This document shows, one piece after another, positions 44,524 through 54,853 of a DNA stretch of 64,000 nt. The stretch is from Fennellomyces sp. T-0311. Lineage: Eukaryota; Mucoromycota; Mucoromycetes; Mucorales; Lichtheimiaceae. The notes beneath the pieces are model-generated. The model was given only the letters and a program-made list of their open reading frames with translations. It did not search any database and was not told the origin of the DNA. The stretch covers positions 186,001 through 250,000 of the forward strand of contig JALLLT010000010.1 in assembly GCA_025266875.1 (NCBI GenBank), given 5' to 3'. The position numbers were made by a program, and so were the translations under genes. The stretch's first letter is position 1; each line of letters opens with the position of its first letter.

Positions 44524-47141
44524 GACTTCTTATTGGCAATAATGTAAAATTAGGCATTCTTATATACGGATATATATATATACTAATTCTGGTGAAATTC
44601 ACAAAGAATATCTTCCACTGGACAAACTGAAGCCACGTAGTTTTTCGTATACTTCCTAATCAAGTTTTATGCTCGCGTAACTACTGTCTTTAAATAGTTA
44701 TTAGTGCTCTATGTGACACATTCAGCTAAACCAGATACACGATTGACTCTGCACAAGTAGCGACATGTAGAGGTAGTAGCCGAAAGTATATTACAAAATC
44801 ACACGGTAATGGATAATTTACCTACCGAGGTCTCGTTTAAAAGGTATAGCAAATAGGACGGGATATTGAAAACTTTGTTCCGAAAATTTTTAGGTTTAAG
44901 TCAGCATCACTCAAGTCATCGAAATTATTTAACTACATATATCATCAAATACACACGATTATATTACAATGCAAATTTCAGTAAAATGATATTAATTGCT
45001 CAAATGCCATTGTAGCATTTGTTATATGCTTAAATCTAGAAGATGAAGGACGCGACGAGTAACACCGATAGTACATAGGTCAACAATTAAGCAAAACAAA
45101 GGTCCATCAAATGTTAAGTGACAAAGCTTAAACCGCAATAATCATTCGAAATCATAACGTACCCATATGTTCTTATTGCACAGTTCAATATGACCAATTA
45201 CGTATTAATGAATGTGGTTTCAAGATCGGATGAAGCAGATTATATCCTGCTGGCAGTACCTCAAAAAGCAGTTGGTGATCTTTACAGGATTACAAGCAGC
45301 GCTTCCATCGGAATAAAATGCTCTTTGCTATTCGTGATATGTAGCATACAACAGTTGACTTATACCAATCCTTCTTTGATCCTCTAGCGTTTTCTTGTTA
45401 CACACTGTATAGAGTGACTGTAGCAGTAGTGAGGTGTGCGGGTTCCAATATCGCATTTAGATTATGAGAACATTATGAATGGATATATGCATTCACGTTA
45501 GCGTTGTTGAACTAGGGTAAACCTTGATTAACGCTTGCCACATCGAAACTGGCACCTGAACTCTTTTTTTTAGGTATTACAACAGTTTAAGTGAACATCA
45601 TAGTAGACATTTCCATTTCCATATGCATGAAGTCAGATGAAATATTTGTACTAACCATAGTGATGGTAGTCTATTTGGCACAAATCAGTGTGTCCTTGAG
45701 CCGTAATTTATTTAAAGGGAAAGAGAATCGTTGATGCTTACCTACTAACGCCTCGAGAACAATCGTCGTTAAAACTACATGCTATAATGAGCGGTGTCTG
45801 GTAGTAATACATTGTAACGAATTTTCTTTGCCCCTTTTCGTTTATGCTGCGATTTCCATTTTCAGCACGCACTTGACCTTGTGCTTGACCTCTATTCTAT
45901 TATATGGTGAATCTGCACATTGATGCATCTTCTTTCTCGTTCTGGTCTTCCCATGTTACTGGCTTATTCTATTATACGGTGCATCTACACATTCGTTTAT
46001 TTTCTTTCGCACTCGAATCTTTACTGGTTGTACTTCCAACTTACCTCACCTTTTATCTCCGGTACTGCCCGTATTCTCCACAGTCAGCTTATTCACAGAA
46101 ATATATAAATACCCTTGTTGTATCAAATGAAATAAAGCAATTAATTTGACCTCAATTATCTTGATCGTACCTTTCAAAAGCCCAAGCCAGGCGCTTACAT
46201 CTGCATTTGTTAACTCACCCTTTCTATTTCTCTTATTTCAACCTACTTGTGGACCCTGTTTCATACAGAATTTCTTATACACAAACAATTTCGTTTTACA
46301 GCAACGTATTACATACGCTGTAAACAAGACTGTTAAGTATGTATGAATCGACCGAAATATAGATTGGTTACGAGCCTGAAAAAGTCTATATAGTTAATGT
46401 TATATCTTATAATACCGAAAAGAAATGTTACATCTAATTGATCTAATGCAGTACTTACTTCATGTATAATACTTGTGTGTACTTCCTAAGCACTTTGTCA
46501 AGCAAAGCTACATTATTAATGTGAAGTTACCTACAAAAAAGTCAGGTGTCACTGTGCCATAAAGTTTTAAGGATATCCCAGATATCTCCAAAATAAGTAC
46601 AAAGGAACTGATGGTTAATACTGATTCTATAAGTTCGAGCTAAAAATAAGGAGTGGTGGCTATGCTTTCTAACTTAGAAATTAAATTATGCTTCATCTCT
46701 CATACGTTTTAAGGCACGTTCGGATACAGAAGTCATTTTCAAAGGTCATTCAGGAAATATCGACTCTGTCACCCCAAAAATTGCATTTTTTTTCTGAAAA
46801 CGTGCTTTCTAAAAAAATACTTTTAAGGAAGAAGTCATTCTGATTCAAATGACGTTTTCACTCAAACCGCACCGGAAAGCAGTTCTGTGCAGAATGCATT
46901 TCGTTATAAAAAATTACATTCTGGTGCTTGCCCGATCGCGCTCTTAAAGTTATGCCAGAAAAGGTTAATAACGTATGCTACAATACAAGTACGCCTCCAA
47001 GCCTCATAAGCCGTAATTATCAATGGTCACTGATCAAAGTTCATTGTTAATAGTGGGAAGTCGGGAAGCAGCATAACAAAGTACTAAGCCTTGTATACGC
47101 ATATAGCAAATGTGACATCATAATTGGCATCTTTCAGAACG
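44524..47141. other. Intergenic region with a short tandem duplication
   Basis: About 2.6 kb of AT-rich DNA with no gene I can support. It holds an imperfect 72-bp tandem duplication (45893-46032). Remaining frames are short and lack similarity. Confidence 0.5.
45893..46032. repeat. Imperfect 72-bp tandem duplication
   Basis: Two adjacent units start TATTCTATTATATGGTGAATC (45893) and TATTCTATTATACGGTGCATC (45965). Both continue through ACACATT... TTCTTTC and end ...TTACTGG. The copies have diverged by scattered substitutions and small indels. Confidence 0.7.
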
Positions 47142-47147
47142 TATAAA
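47142..47147 (+). promoter_or_regulatory. TATA-like box of the superoxide dismutase gene
   Basis: TATAAA lies 45 bp upstream of the start codon at 47192. The call rests on sequence and position only. Confidence 0.4.
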
Positions 47148-47191
47148 TTGTTTGTTGACCATGTTTCTTGGCGTCCTTCGTTACAACAAAA

Positions 47192-47815
47192 ATGGTGAGC
47201 GCTGTCGCCCTTTTACAAAATGCAGTATCCATAGCCATTGGTCTAGTTTGGTTCACTCAAGACGGCAACCAAACGACTATCTATGCAAATCTCACCGGTG
47301 TACCGCCTGGAAAGCATGGTCTCCACGTCCATCAAATTGGTGACCTCAGTCAAGGTAATGTATACCCACTTGGGAACTTAAAGTTACCCAGCTAAATTGA
47401 AATGCGACTTTAGGGTGCGCATCGTTAGGTGGTCATTTTAATCCGTTTAAAATGAACCACGGTGGGCCAGAAGACAATGTGAAACATGTCGGTGACTTTG
47501 GAAATGTCGAGGCAGACAGTGACGGCAATGTCCAATTTCGGTTGGCGGTGGATTGCTTGGAACTTTCTGGTCTAAATTCTATTTTGGGGTATGGGCTGTG
47601 AAACGAAGTAGAATTTTAAGCCTGATCGATGGATAGACGGGGAATTGTTTTACATGCGGAAGAGGATGATCTTGGAAAAGGTGATAATGACGATTCTAAG
47701 CTTACTGGTAACTCTGGTGACCGATTTGCCTGCGGTATTATTGGAAGTATGTGTTTCTGTAAACTATGGATATGAAAACATCCGTCTTACAGTTTCAATG
47801 ATTAGTTGCCAATGA
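47192..47815 (+). CDS. SOD1: Cu/Zn superoxide dismutase
   Basis: Four exons, 47192-47354, 47414-47588, 47637-47746 and 47793-47815, encode 156 residues, the normal length. The enzyme dismutates superoxide to oxygen and hydrogen peroxide. Metal ligands are all present: His45 and His47 (HVH), bridging His62 (GGHFNPF), His70, His79 and Asp82 (KHVGD), and His119 (IVLHAEEDD). The electrostatic-guidance Arg142 (GDRFACG) and the disulfide pair Cys56/Cys145 are also present. There is no signal or transit peptide, so it is probably cytosolic. It is somewhat diverged ([12 protein letters not shown] in place of the usual HDSLISL-type strand) and more acidic than typical, which may mark it as a second isoform. 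Confidence 0.95.
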
Positions 47816-47976
47816 GCTCTATGACGATTAAGCGTACCTAAGATTTTTGTTTGTAATGAGCATGATGAATGATGATGTATTTATATACATAGGTACTACT
47901 ATCGCACTTTTATTCAGTAAATGTACTTGTGTCTATAGTAGCTTTTGATATGAGCCACAAAAATCGTCTATTGATA

Positions 47977-49314
47977 CTACAATGATGAATTTTCGGTGTT
48001 CACCAAAACAGCACGATATCTGACTTTGCCTTGTCTTACGGCTTGCATGGCGCTATTGATATTTGACATCGGATACTTTTCAATCCATGGTTTTATACCT
48101 GCTTTTCCAGCAAATTCGAGCATCTCACGCATTTCTTTTGGTGATCCAATGAAGGAGCCAGCGATGGACAACTGCTTAAATACAAAGAGTCCGGGATTAA
48201 TGCCATCAAAGGGAATTCCCGGGATACTATTCACAATGAATGTTCCTGTTGGCTCCAAAGCAGCTAAATAATTGTCCCAGTTGAAACCTTTGTAATAGGT
48301 CGTGCACAGTATGTGTGTCAGAGTGTTGGCACGGTTGGAAAAGGCATTCTCGTCACTGGATACGACATATTCGTCAGCACCCAAGAGCATAGCGTCCTCG
48401 CGTTTGCTGTCTGAGCTGGAGAAAACCACCACTTTAGCTCCCATGGCTTTGGCCCACTGGACTGAAAGATGACCTAGACCGCCTATTGATCCGAAAGATT
48501 AATATATAGCATGAGGCTAATTATAACAATATATAATTTACCGAGTCCGATGATGCCTATTTTAGATCCTTGTGTGATGCCGTATCTCCTGAAAGCAACA
48601 TATGTAGTGATACCAGCACAGAAAAGTGTAGCAGCTTGCTCATTTGACATATTTTCGGGAATCTTGAATACAAAATCCTTGTTACCTCTCCATTTATCCG
48701 CAAAGCCTAGTTTTCGAGGTTTATTTATGCTGAAATTGCTAAAGTCGTGGTCCGACTAACCTCCATAAGTCTTTTCGCCAGAAGGCCAGTGTGAATTGAA
48801 GGTAGTAGTAAAGCTGTTGCGGCAAAGGTTCGCCTGGCCATTTTTGCATTCCTTGCAGTTACGACAAGAAGAGCATTGTGGACCCACACCTACTCTTTCG
48901 CCGACCTTGAATTCGGTAACATTTTTGCCGACAGCAGTAATAACTCCTGCTATCTGTTCACCAGTGAATAAAGTTAGGAATAACCGCCTGTTACATATCG
49001 GAAGCACTTTATATATACCTCATGGCCAACCACGCAAGGATAATCCGGTGCCCCCCAGTCGCAATCTACAGTATGGATATCCGAGCCACATATACCGCAG
49101 TGAGTAACTGCAATCTCCACATCGTCATCCTCAAATTGTTTAAGAGATAAAAGCGTTCGCTCAAGCGGTTCATCTTTGAGTTTTAAAAGGAATATGTATT
49201 CACAGATTAGGTATATAAGTTTTGCGGATTTGCTAGTTTTTCAAACTTTAGATTACCTTTCTTAACACTCGCCCATGCATAAAAGTTATTGTTGCTTTCC
49301 GAAGAGGATAGCAT
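47977..49314 (-). CDS. Zinc-dependent alcohol dehydrogenase (ADH6/cinnamyl-alcohol-dehydrogenase type), copy 1
   Basis: Five exons, 49257-49314, 49019-49173, 48761-48953, 48542-48706 and 47977-48482, encode 358 residues. The catalytic-zinc site is THCGICGSDIHT and VVGHE. The structural-zinc loop has four Cys (QCSSCRNCKECKNGQANLC). The Rossmann part contains GLGHLSVQWAKAMGAKVVVF followed by SSSDSKR; Ser instead of Asp at the end of strand 2 points to NADPH. Members reduce aldehydes such as cinnamaldehyde and fatty aldehydes to alcohols. It lies in tandem, same strand, with a second copy at 50608-51974. Both appear functional. Confidence 0.94.
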
Positions 49315-50607
49315 AATTGGAAACTGGAGATTGTGCCAGCACAATTATGTTGCGCTTTTATACTAGTTAAGATTACATTAACTAGTGATTAACATTTTCT
49401 TCATCAGTGGATGATATGCATGATTGTAGAAGGGACATTGGTTACTTCACTTTTCGGTTGAAATTAAATGGTGTGACGGCATTGGTAGTGGACTGAAACT
49501 AGTAAAGTACTTTCCAGTAGTCAGTACCATAGTAGGATGACTCATTACAGAGAGGTTTATACATCATTTTCAAAGAGCTTCCGAAAATATACCGATCTAT
49601 GCGTATGTAATTTTACTTAGGTCCGTACAATTTGCTCATTCTATAATTATATTGTTGTTTCGGGTAATAATTAGCGAAAGCCACTGCATGCGCTTTTAAT
49701 TTGCTTTCATACTACAAAATAAACAATACGAAGCATTGTACTCGAATGTTGGACAAATAATTTATTTCGTTAAGAATGACTAAAGGGATATTACTTCCAT
49801 GATTATCGACGCAAGTACACTGCATAAGAGTAATTTCGGCTTTGATGTTTTACATACGCAAGTAATTTGAGAAAAGCCAAACGTATCTTCCCGAGACATA
49901 TCCATTTTACAGCATATACGCAACAGCTGTAGAAGTTCATCGAACCACAGTATCTAGTAGTATTTATGCGCATCTACAAAATTTATCATCGTTACGTAGT
50001 ACTACGTCGAGATAAAGTTACATTAGGCGTAATGTTTGAATATGTAACTATTGACGACTGTATTAATGCAGTTTTGTTTATAATATTAGTTAATCATACG
50101 TACGTAAAAGCTTGCTTAATGCATTAATTCACATAATATTTCTACATTATTTAATCTCTTTGATTATCTCTTTTCGTGTTTATTACAGCAAAGAAGGTCG
50201 AGATTTGGATGATTTACGTACAGGTCACTCTTATTATAAATGTATTCCAGTGCAAGCTCTTATAATACAGCTGGGTGTACTTTTTTGAATCAAAGATTTA
50301 TTAAAGTGTATCACAGCATGAACTTTCGAATCCCTCCATATCACCTTTGTTCGGTTCCGAGCTGAATCACATATTATGATAAACGAATATCTACCTTATG
50401 GATACCCTAGAAATAACGGGTTTGTACCATATGAACGAAGCGAAATAGGTGATACTAATACTATATACAATCACCTAGGATATTATATATTGCCGGAAAG
50501 ACGTACATATACGTGTCATTGTTAGAAAATCATATTTATCAGAAGCTAAATCCTATAATTAATAAAACTTGCTTCAAGTACGATTATTTATGGTACATTT
50601 ATATGCC
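49315..50607. other. Spacer between the tandem alcohol dehydrogenases
   Basis: About 1.3 kb, AT-rich, holding the promoter of copy 1 and the 3' flank of copy 2. I see no coding sequence or repeat of note. Confidence 0.5.
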
Positions 50608-51974
50608 TTAGTTCTCCAGTACAAGTCTATATCTTGCATTGCCATTGCGCAGTGCTTGAACCGCGTCAGCTGCTTGCTTCATAGGGTACTTCTGAATCCA
50701 AGGCGTTACACCGGTTTCAACAGCAAACTCGAGCATTTCACGAATGTCCTTAGGGGAACCAATCATCGAACCGACTAATGATATCTGGTGACGAACTAAA
50801 ATGCCGGGAGGAATGCCTGAGAGAGGTGTTTCTGGGATACCGACCAGGATGAATTTGCCATTACGCTTGAGCATCAGCATGAATTTTTCCCACTCGATGT
50901 TGTTGCCAAAGCTAGTGCATACGACATGTGTTAAAGTTCCTTCACGTTTGATCAACTCGCTAATATCGCTGGATACGACATAGTCGGAAGCACCCAAAAG
51001 TTTGGCATCATCGCGCTTCCGGTCAGAGCTTGAGAAGACAACAACATCTGCGCCCATTGCTTTTGCCCATTGTACCTATCGAATTTTTAGTACGTACATG
51101 CAAAACAAAAGTATACATCATGATTTACCACAAAATGGCCAATTCCACCTATTATTTTCAAATAGATTAAGTTTAGAACAACGTGCTGAAACGTTTCCAA
51201 TAATACCTATGCCGATAACTCCAACACGAGAACCCTCCTTGACGTCATGGTTTTTTAAAGGTGAATAGGCGGTAATACCAGCACAGAGAAATGTAGCAGC
51301 TATCTCGTTAGACATGCCATCTGGCACTTTGAACACAAAATGCTGATGACCACGCCATCTTTCAGCATAACCTAGGATTAAGATAGTTGATGTTGGTGCT
51401 CAGCTTAAACTTGAGTATAACAGCAGACGAACCAACCTCCATAAGTTTTATCACCACTGGGCCAGCGACTATTATAAGTCTTGGTAATGCCATTGCGACA
51501 TAGGTTTTCTTGATCGGTTTCACACTCCCCACAATTGAAGCAAGAGCAGCATTGGGCACCAACACCAACTTTTTCGTTGATCTTGAATTCGGTGACATTT
51601 TTACCGACTTTAGTTACAATTCCAGTTATCTACGCACAGTAATAGCAGGATTTAGTATAATAGACGTTATTGAGCATTTAAAAGTATACTTCATGGCCTA
51701 CGACGCATGGATAATCAGTGGTATTAGGTCCCCAGCCACTATCAAGTGTATGTATATCCGAGCCACAAAGTCCACAGTGGGTGATAGCAATTTCGACATC
51801 ATCATCTTCAAATTTCTTCAGCTGTAGCTCACTCCACTCCAATGGTTGGCCTAAACATCCATCAAATCATGTCAGCATGTATATATAATGAAGAATCAGG
51901 AAGTATAAATTATATGCGTTACCTTTACCAGAGCAGGACCATCCATGAAAAGTGTTTTCTGTTGTAAAAGTCAT
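50608..51974 (-). CDS. Zinc-dependent alcohol dehydrogenase (ADH6/CAD type), copy 2
   Basis: Six exons, 51923-51974, 51690-51850, 51437-51629, 51207-51371, 51129-51148 and 50608-51075, encode 352 residues. Zinc sites are intact (THCGLCGSDIHT, VVGHE, QCCSCFNCGECETDQENLC), as is the NADP-type fold (GIGHFVVQWAKAMGADVVVF, SSSDRKR). Exons of 193 and 165 nt have the same lengths as in copy 1, showing tandem duplication. Copy 2 has one extra intron (51076-51128), between HFV and VQWAK, a position that is uninterrupted in copy 1. Substrate specificity cannot be read from the sequence. Confidence 0.94.
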
Positions 51975-53049
51975 AATAGTAACTGTAATAACTCCAGTTC
52001 TTTAAGAGCTATTTGCTTTTGCGCCTTATATATCTTATAATTTTTCCTTTCTTCTATCCTCATGGCCCACGTAAAAAGATATGATTTTTACCGCAGCCTG
52101 CTAGACGACATCTGTCACCCCATCTTTACTACACCCTAAAAAGGAGTTTGTATGTGTAACAATTCCAGTAAAGTCAGGAATGGAAATGGGTGTTTGGAAG
52201 ACTAACTTTTATGGCGCATGAGTTTCGTAATCATTATACCTATTGCGCCCAATTTGGGTACGTGCAGCGCCGCTGCAGTGATTGGCCTGATATGGAGTGT
52301 ATCATATTTAATTAGGTAGTGTACGCGCAAGTACTTTTCTATTCTTTTGGCAGCTTATATCAGTGTGTGCAGAGGATGGTGTTACATGACTCCGGCATAA
52401 GCTGCATTTACGCGTACCAGAAATTTGGTTCATTCTGAGTAAGCTGATGTACTACTTATATGCTGCTCGGAAGGCATATTTAGAGCAGATGAAGGGTATA
52501 TTATGTATAAATACTATAATGCGAGCGTTTCTAACACAACAGTATATGTGCTGTGTTGCTTTAATTTCTATAGCTCAACTCATGGCGAACCATCTGCGCA
52601 GCAGTCTCTAGCCCCGCATCAATAATGCCATATAGAGTCGATCTAAACCATTTTTCCTTAAGGAATGCACAGAAGTATCGGGCACCATCACGTGGATATC
52701 AGTAGCTAGAGTATTCCTAAGGATTACACAGGGCATATGACCGTCACTGTCTGCGTACGTACACGACGAACGAGTTGTTTTGGGGTCGACTGGCAATAGA
52801 ATATCGCTCTTGAACGAGATATGTAAAACACACATATACCGTTATGTTATTAGTCAGGGGATATCTTATATAATATATTAACCACGAATTTCACATTTTT
52901 ACTATGTATTATGTTCGCTTTTCTAAGAGTGACTATATACTACTACAGCACATGACAAATGGATTACACTGTACAGGGATCAGTTCTATTAATAGAGTGA
53001 TATACTTTTTGATACTATGGAGCGGTACTACCGTTATTCACCGTGCAGG
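51975..53049. other. Intergenic region
   Basis: About 1.1 kb. A 75-residue minus-strand frame at 52608-52835 has protein-like composition but no recognised family, splice partner or neighbours, so it is not called. The region includes the promoter of alcohol dehydrogenase copy 2. Confidence 0.5.
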
Positions 53050-54714
53050 CTAATCGGTGACCAGTTTGATATGACAAACACGTTTCAAATCATCACGCAG
53101 TTTCGCCATACTATCTTCATCAAGTCGGTACATCTTAGTGAGTTTAATCTTTTCCAGTGGCTCCGACGAAAACCGTTGTGTCGCTCGTAATTGTGTTGCA
53201 AAACGAAGAAGCTCCTCAGGAAGGAGGTGTGTTTCTGCTAATTCGATCCGCTGCACATTATATCCATTGTCGGATATAATTGATAATATGCGGTTGTCGA
53301 TCAAGGTTCCTGAAAGTTCTAAACTCTTCAGTTGTGTCGCAACCCTCGCCATGAAACGTTTGAATTTTTCTTTTGTGTCGTAGCGGTACGTCTCGTTAAC
53401 AGTTGCTGTGCTTTCTTCAAGATGTAAGCATAATGTGTCCAAGCTTCGTACGCTACTTAAACTTTCCAAAGTCTCTTTTCCCACTTCGTGGAGGGTTAAA
53501 GTCTTCAAACTTGGGGATCGTCGAAGGACACGAGAGATAAGATTAGGAGCGGCGCCGGATCCGACATGGAGTTGTGTCAAGGAGAAATCTGGTACCGTTG
53601 TTGACCTTTGGCTGCTCGCTTCTTGCTGGCTATCAGCCCCAGATTGGCTATTTGTTTTCGGTTGGCTGCTGTAATTGCTGTCATGTTGCTGATCGTGATG
53701 GGCTATCGAGTCAAAACAATCCATCAATTTTTCGGACCAGGGAGGTGACTTGATCGCCTGTCCTGTACATGTAAAGTGAGCCAGATTGGGTAAGGTATCG
53801 AAAACTGTACCCAAGAGTATATTGGGTTTGATATTCGTAGCGACAAGGGTAAGTGTTTGCAATGAGTGGCGATTGAGCGACAACATCTTAAATAACGATA
53901 CTGCATCGAGGTTACAGCCATGCAGCTCTACTTTTCCAATCAGTTTTCTATCACCTACCATAGCGAAACGTTTACCTAGTACTTGGATCCCACGAATATT
54001 CTTTTTCGCTAATATCTGAAGTGCTTCCTCTGCATCTGGGCACGAAATGCGTACCATCCGTACTGAATGCCATGATGTGATATTTTTCAATACCCAATGC
54101 GACTTTTGAAGATGGATATTAATCCACATGAAAGGGAACCGTTCGAGTAAAAAGAGACGCCAGTATCGACATGTGGATGCACTTTGTACACGGCTTTCGA
54201 AATCAAGGTGGGAAAATATGTTGATTAGACTCTCGACCGGTAGACGATCGATTAGCGAGCAGTTCCGACGTTTGACTTGTGCCTCCATGCTTGCAAATTG
54301 GTATACCAGTTCTTCATACCGTGGATCTTTTGTACTAGATTTCTCCACGCCGGTCTGGAGGGTGAGCAGCACCTGAGCGTAGTCACCTTGGATGGAGTAC
54401 AGACGGCTCAGGTACATATACCCTCCAGACCATGTTGGTGACAGCTCCACCACCGTTTTGGCGTCCACAAGCGCACGCGACATATTTCCTTGCATCTCCC
54501 GACACATGGCGCGACCTAATAGAGCACTCGCTCGGAGATGGGAATCAATTGTTTTCAATGTCTTTGTGAAGCATTTTAGAGCCTCCGGGAATTGACTGCG
54601 TTCAAAGGCGTGCTTGCCATTTCCAAAGAGTTCCTCGACGATTGGAGGGCACGACACATGACTGCCCATTAAAATGTTGATGTATGGGTAAACTATGGGA
54701 GATGGCTGACTCAT
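53050..54714 (-). CDS. TPR / F-box / leucine-rich-repeat protein (Dia2/Pof3-like), copy 3
   Basis: A single exon encodes 554 residues from the ATG at 54714. An in-frame ATG at 54810 would add 32 residues, but MSQPSPIVYPY has the better start context. TPR repeats span about 27-125 (GKHAFERSQFPEALKCFTKT; GYMYLSRLYSIQGDYAQVLL). The F-box lies at about 157-190 (DRLPVESLINIFSHLDFESR, TCRYWRLFLLERFP), and LRR-like segments follow (LQTLTLVATNIKPNIL; LKSLELSGTLIDNRIL). A Gln/Ser-rich insert sits near 350-380. It is intronless, whereas copies 1 and 2 have one intron each. It lies immediately upstream of the Lon gene's 3' end on the same strand. Confidence 0.88.
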   Translation of the reverse strand: MSQPSPIVYPYINILMGSHVSCPPIVEELFGNGKHAFERSQFPEALKCFTKTLKTIDSHLRASALLGRAMCREMQGNMSRALVDAKTVVELSPTWSGGYMYLSRLYSIQGDYAQVLLTLQTGVEKSSTKDPRYEELVYQFASMEAQVKRRNCSLIDRLPVESLINIFSHLDFESRVQSASTCRYWRLFLLERFPFMWINIHLQKSHWVLKNITSWHSVRMVRISCPDAEEALQILAKKNIRGIQVLGKRFAMVGDRKLIGKVELHGCNLDAVSLFKMLSLNRHSLQTLTLVATNIKPNILLGTVFDTLPNLAHFTCTGQAIKSPPWSEKLMDCFDSIAHHDQQHDSNYSSQPKTNSQSGADSQQEASSQRSTTVPDFSLTQLHVGSGAAPNLISRVLRRSPSLKTLTLHEVGKETLESLSSVRSLDTLCLHLEESTATVNETYRYDTKEKFKRFMARVATQLKSLELSGTLIDNRILSIISDNGYNVQRIELAETHLLPEELLRFATQLRATQRFSSEPLEKIKLTKMYRLDEDSMAKLRDDLKRVCHIKLVTD

Positions 54715-54853
54715 TTTGATGAAGAAGGTTATTTCTGAATAGGTCCGAATCCGTTCGACTTGAGCGCGGAGAGGGGATGTTATTTTTACAATACGCGTAC
54801 AAAAGTACATAATAGAGGAATATACATGCGTGAGGATTCTATAGTCTATAGTT

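Noticed and set aside
52608..52835. 75-residue minus-strand frame with protein-like composition
   Set aside because: There is no recognised domain, splice partner or conserved neighbour, so it could be a chance frame or very old relic.
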